A stretch of DNA of 64,000 nt from positions 1 through 64,000 of the forward strand of contig CAAGEZ010000039.1 of the NCBI GenBank assembly GCA_900768995.1. The letters are read 5' to 3'. Every line of letters starts with the position of its first letter. Position 1 is the stretch's first letter. The stretch comes from Oscillospiraceae bacterium (lineage in GTDB: Bacteria; Bacillota; Clostridia; Oscillospirales; Ruminococcaceae). This document shows, in pieces, positions 62,067-64,000 of this stretch. A model generated the notes under the pieces. The model was not told the origin of the DNA, did not search any database, and saw only the letters and a list, made by a program, of their open reading frames with translations. A program made the position numbers and the translations under genes.

Positions 62067-62927
62067 ATGAGCGCAGTTTTCGGTCCCGCAGGAAGTGCGG
62101 AAAGCTTCAAGGCAATGGGCTACAAAAAGTCCACACAGCTCCCCGAATATCTGAAAAAATTTGACCTCACCCACTTTGAATACCAGTGCGGACAGGGCGT
62201 AAGGATATCCGAGGACTCCGCCCGTGAAATAGGAGAAGCCTTCAGAAACGCAGGAATGACCCTCTCCCTCCACGCTCCCTACTTCATCTCCCTCTCGGGC
62301 ACAGACGAGGAAAAGCGGCTTAATTCCATAAATTATATCCTAGCCTCCGCCAAAGCCGCAAAGGCAATGGGCGCACAGCGTATCGTTATCCACAGCGGCT
62401 CCTGCGCAAAAATATCCCGTGAGGAGGCCCTGGAGCTTGCCAAGGACACAATGAAAAAAGCCCGTGCGGCACTTATCGCCGAAGGGCTTGAGGATATAAT
62501 CTGCTGCCCCGAAACAATGGGCAAGGTGAATCAGCTGGGAACACTTGAAGAGGTGATCGAGATATGTAAAATTGACGACACCTTCCTCCCAACCGTGGAT
62601 TTCGGACACTTAAATGCCCGTACATTCGGCGGGATAAAGACCAAGCAGGACTATGCGGATATGCTGGATAAGCTTGAAAACGGTCTCGGCATCGAGCGTG
62701 CCAGCAAATTCCACAGCCACTTTTCAAAGATAATGTTCACCGAAAAGGGCGGAGAGAAAATGCACCTGACATTCGCCGACAATCAGGGCTATGGACCCGA
62801 TTATGAGCCTCTTATGGAGCTTATCGCCGAAAGGGACTGGTCGCCCACATTCATCTGCGAAAGCGCAGGCACCCAGACGGAAGATGCCAGAACAATGCAG
62901 GATTATTACAACAGCGTGAGAAAATAA
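62067..62927 (+). CDS. Endonuclease IV-like TIM-barrel protein
   Basis: The 286-residue protein matches the AP endonuclease family 2 (endonuclease IV/xylose isomerase-like barrel). Metal-site-like motifs are seen in LHAPYFISL, VIHSGSC, CPETMGKVNQLGTLEE, VDFGHLNAR, KFHSHFS and ICESAG, matching the nine or so ligands of Nfo. Nfo cuts DNA at abasic sites. The start at 62067 follows AAGGA. The residues fit a DNA-repair enzyme, but sugar-isomerase-like proteins share the fold. Confidence 0.88.
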   Translation: MSAVFGPAGSAESFKAMGYKKSTQLPEYLKKFDLTHFEYQCGQGVRISEDSAREIGEAFRNAGMTLSLHAPYFISLSGTDEEKRLNSINYILASAKAAKAMGAQRIVIHSGSCAKISREEALELAKDTMKKARAALIAEGLEDIICCPETMGKVNQLGTLEEVIEICKIDDTFLPTVDFGHLNARTFGGIKTKQDYADMLDKLENGLGIERASKFHSHFSKIMFTEKGGEKMHLTFADNQGYGPDYEPLMELIAERDWSPTFICESAGTQTEDARTMQDYYNSVRK

Positions 62928-62944
62928 GCATATAACTCGTATCA

Positions 62945-62988
62945 AACGGCACATCACTTGTATTTTCACAGGTGATGTGCCGTTTTTT
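62945..62988 (+). terminator. Terminator after the endonuclease IV-like gene
   Basis: ACGGCACATCAC pairs with GTGATGTGCCGT, followed by six T. Confidence 0.9.
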
Positions 62989-63069
62989 CGGGTAAATTTC
63001 TGCTCTTGCGATAAATAAACCATATTGAAAAAAGTGCTGCTCCCCGAACGGAAAACAGCACTCGTTAAA

Positions 63070-63430
63070 TCAAAGCTCTCTTATGTATTTTATTTGTTCA
63101 AATATAAGGCAGACCACCACTCCCGCAATGTCAAGCACCAAAAACAGCATTGCCGCTCCCGAGCCTTTTCCGTATCCGAAAAGCATATTGAGAAACGGGA
63201 GGGTACTTGTTTCCATAATCGGTTCAAACACCCTGTCAACAAGAAGTCCGCCAATGAAATATCCGAGGGGGATAGTGAAAAACCGGAGCGTGTTCCTTGA
63301 AGAATAAACACGTCACTGCATTTCCGTGGGAACGCTGCTTCTGAAAATGACATCATAATTCGCACTCATCAGCGGGATAACGCTCCAGCCGAGAAATGCA
63401 CCGATGCACCATATGACGGTTATTATAATG
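63070..63430 (-). pseudogene. MFS transporter C-terminal remnant
   Basis: Reading on the minus strand from about 63430, the frame gives LGWSVIPLMSANYDVIFRSS and VPTEMQ, then a TGA where the family has a glycine. It goes on as RVYSSRNTLRFFTIPLGYF, GGLLVDRVFEP and the last helix, ending IREL-stop at 63070. This is the C-terminal part of an MFS exporter of the type with an EMQGRVYS-like motif. The first two-thirds of the gene is missing and the rest has a nonsense codon. The remaining sequence up to 63,515 shows nothing else I can support. Confidence 0.75.
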
Positions 63431-63505
63431 TTACTCTATGCAGTCCGTCATTCCTTGAATAGAGCTGTGCCGGTGCAGATAATCACGTTATCACTCTTCT
63501 GTTTT

Positions 63506-63552
63506 ATTATAAAATATCCCTTGTGCGCTGAAAAATATCAGGCACAAGGGAT
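63506..63552 (-). terminator. Terminator after glgP
   Basis: Read on the minus strand, AATCCCTTGTGC pairs with GCACAAGGGAT around a loop and is followed by a T-rich stretch, just past the glgP stop. Confidence 0.75.
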
Positions 63553-63570
63553 TTTATTTTATCCTGTTGA

Positions 63571-64000
63571 TTAAAGCTTCCAAAGCTCCTCTGCGTACTG
63601 TCTTACGGTCCTGTCGGAGGAGAACTTGCCTGCGCTTGCAATGTTCATCCAGCACTTCTTGCTGAATGTGTTTCTGTCCTTGTAATCATAAAGTGCTCTG
63701 AGCTTGGTGTCAACATAGCCCTCAAGGTCGGTGAGGAGGAAGTAGTTGTCGGGTCTGTGCCAGCTTGCGCCGTTGATGAGGGAGTTGAACAGCTCGCCGA
63801 ACATTCCTGTGTCGCCGTCGTTGAATGTACCGTCAACGAGAGTATTGACCACTCTCTTGACACGCTCATTCTTGTAGTAGATCTTCTCCTTGGGGTTGTA
63901 GGTGGGACGGATAACAGCCAGCTCTTCAACTCTTGCGCCGAAGATGTACTCGTTCTCCCAGCCTGCTTCCTCAACTATCTCAACATTTGCGCCGTCATAT
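63571..64000 (-). CDS. glgP: Glycogen/maltodextrin phosphorylase, 3' part
   Basis: The gene enters from the right edge of the window; only the last 143 codons are visible. YDGANVEIVEEAGWENEYIFG is the typical active-site region following the PLP-binding lysine in glycogen phosphorylases. It is followed by the family C-terminus (DLEGYVDTKLRALYDYKDR, WMNIASAGKFSSDRTVRQYAEEL). The enzyme releases glucose 1-phosphate from alpha-glucans. Codon use is biased as in highly expressed genes. Confidence 0.93.
   Translation of the reverse strand, partial: YDGANVEIVEEAGWENEYIFGARVEELAVIRPTYNPKEKIYYKNERVKRVVNTLVDGTFNDGDTGMFGELFNSLINGASWHRPDNYFLLTDLEGYVDTKLRALYDYKDRNTFSKKCWMNIASAGKFSSDRTVRQYAEELWKL

Noticed and set aside
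1..64000. CRISPR array or prophage
   Set aside because: No regularly spaced direct repeats, cas genes, phage structural genes or integrase were seen.

Overview
The window looks like a chromosomal segment of an anaerobic Clostridia bacterium, most like a Ruminococcus or another Oscillospiraceae member. The evidence is gene content and signals. There is AddAB instead of RecBCD, RqcH, TrmK, a tryptophan T-box, an L20-type leader before infC-rpmI-rplT, the yhbY-nadD-yqeK-rsfS cluster, AAAGGA-type ribosome binding sites about 10 nt before starts, and TTGACA/TATAAT promoters with 17-18 nt spacing. The species assignment is inference; no 16S gene is present.

Layout. Positions 1-4,370 are a graveyard of mobile DNA: two inverted IS256-family remnants, an IS3-family element with an IS256 copy inside it, a decayed IS5-family element and two palindromic MITE-like elements. 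Between them lie a low-molecular-weight protein tyrosine phosphatase and an amber-interrupted DUF3137-type gene. From 4.4 to 12.3 kb are a polyphosphate:AMP phosphotransferase, an orphan 641-residue coiled-coil protein, acetate kinase, a MATE remnant, an esterase and enolase with a structured leader. From 12.6 to 20.5 kb are a frameshifted tcdA, a Trp T-box-controlled trpX-trpY-trpZ ABC importer, HicAB, an Ala/Lys-rich DUF6465-like protein, a hydrolase-LytTR-DUF3021 operon whose LytTR gene is broken by a 100-bp MITE, and tRNA-Ser(CGA).

From 20.5 to 37.4 kb the region is dominated by DNA and RNA maintenance: 3-methyladenine glycosylase, TrmK, a Nif3-like protein, RlmA-like, RqcH, a MutS-like ATPase, and the overlapping addB-addA pair. 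From 37.4 to 56.5 kb is a dense housekeeping run on the plus strand: infC-rpmI-rplT, a SpoU methyltransferase, dprA, topA, trmFO, kptA, plsX, rnc, an Elp3-like radical SAM gene, smc, ftsY, rdgB, yhbY, nadD, yqeK, rsfS and two membrane-protein genes. The last part holds leuS, rpsU, rarA, a YqeG-like phosphatase, a zinc-ribbon/membrane/toxin-like protein, an endonuclease IV-like TIM barrel, an MFS remnant and the 3' part of glgP.

Most coding regions are ordinary core genome. No CRISPR array, prophage, rRNA or large unknown gene cluster is visible. The unusual material is: related palindromic elements, one with a clean 3-bp target duplication inside a regulator gene; a hairpin whose loop is inverted between two IS256 copies; a 65-bp inverted repeat pair 9 kb apart; a structured enolase leader; an acidic C-terminal tail on FtsY; several single-base lesions in otherwise intact genes; and a few orphan proteins.
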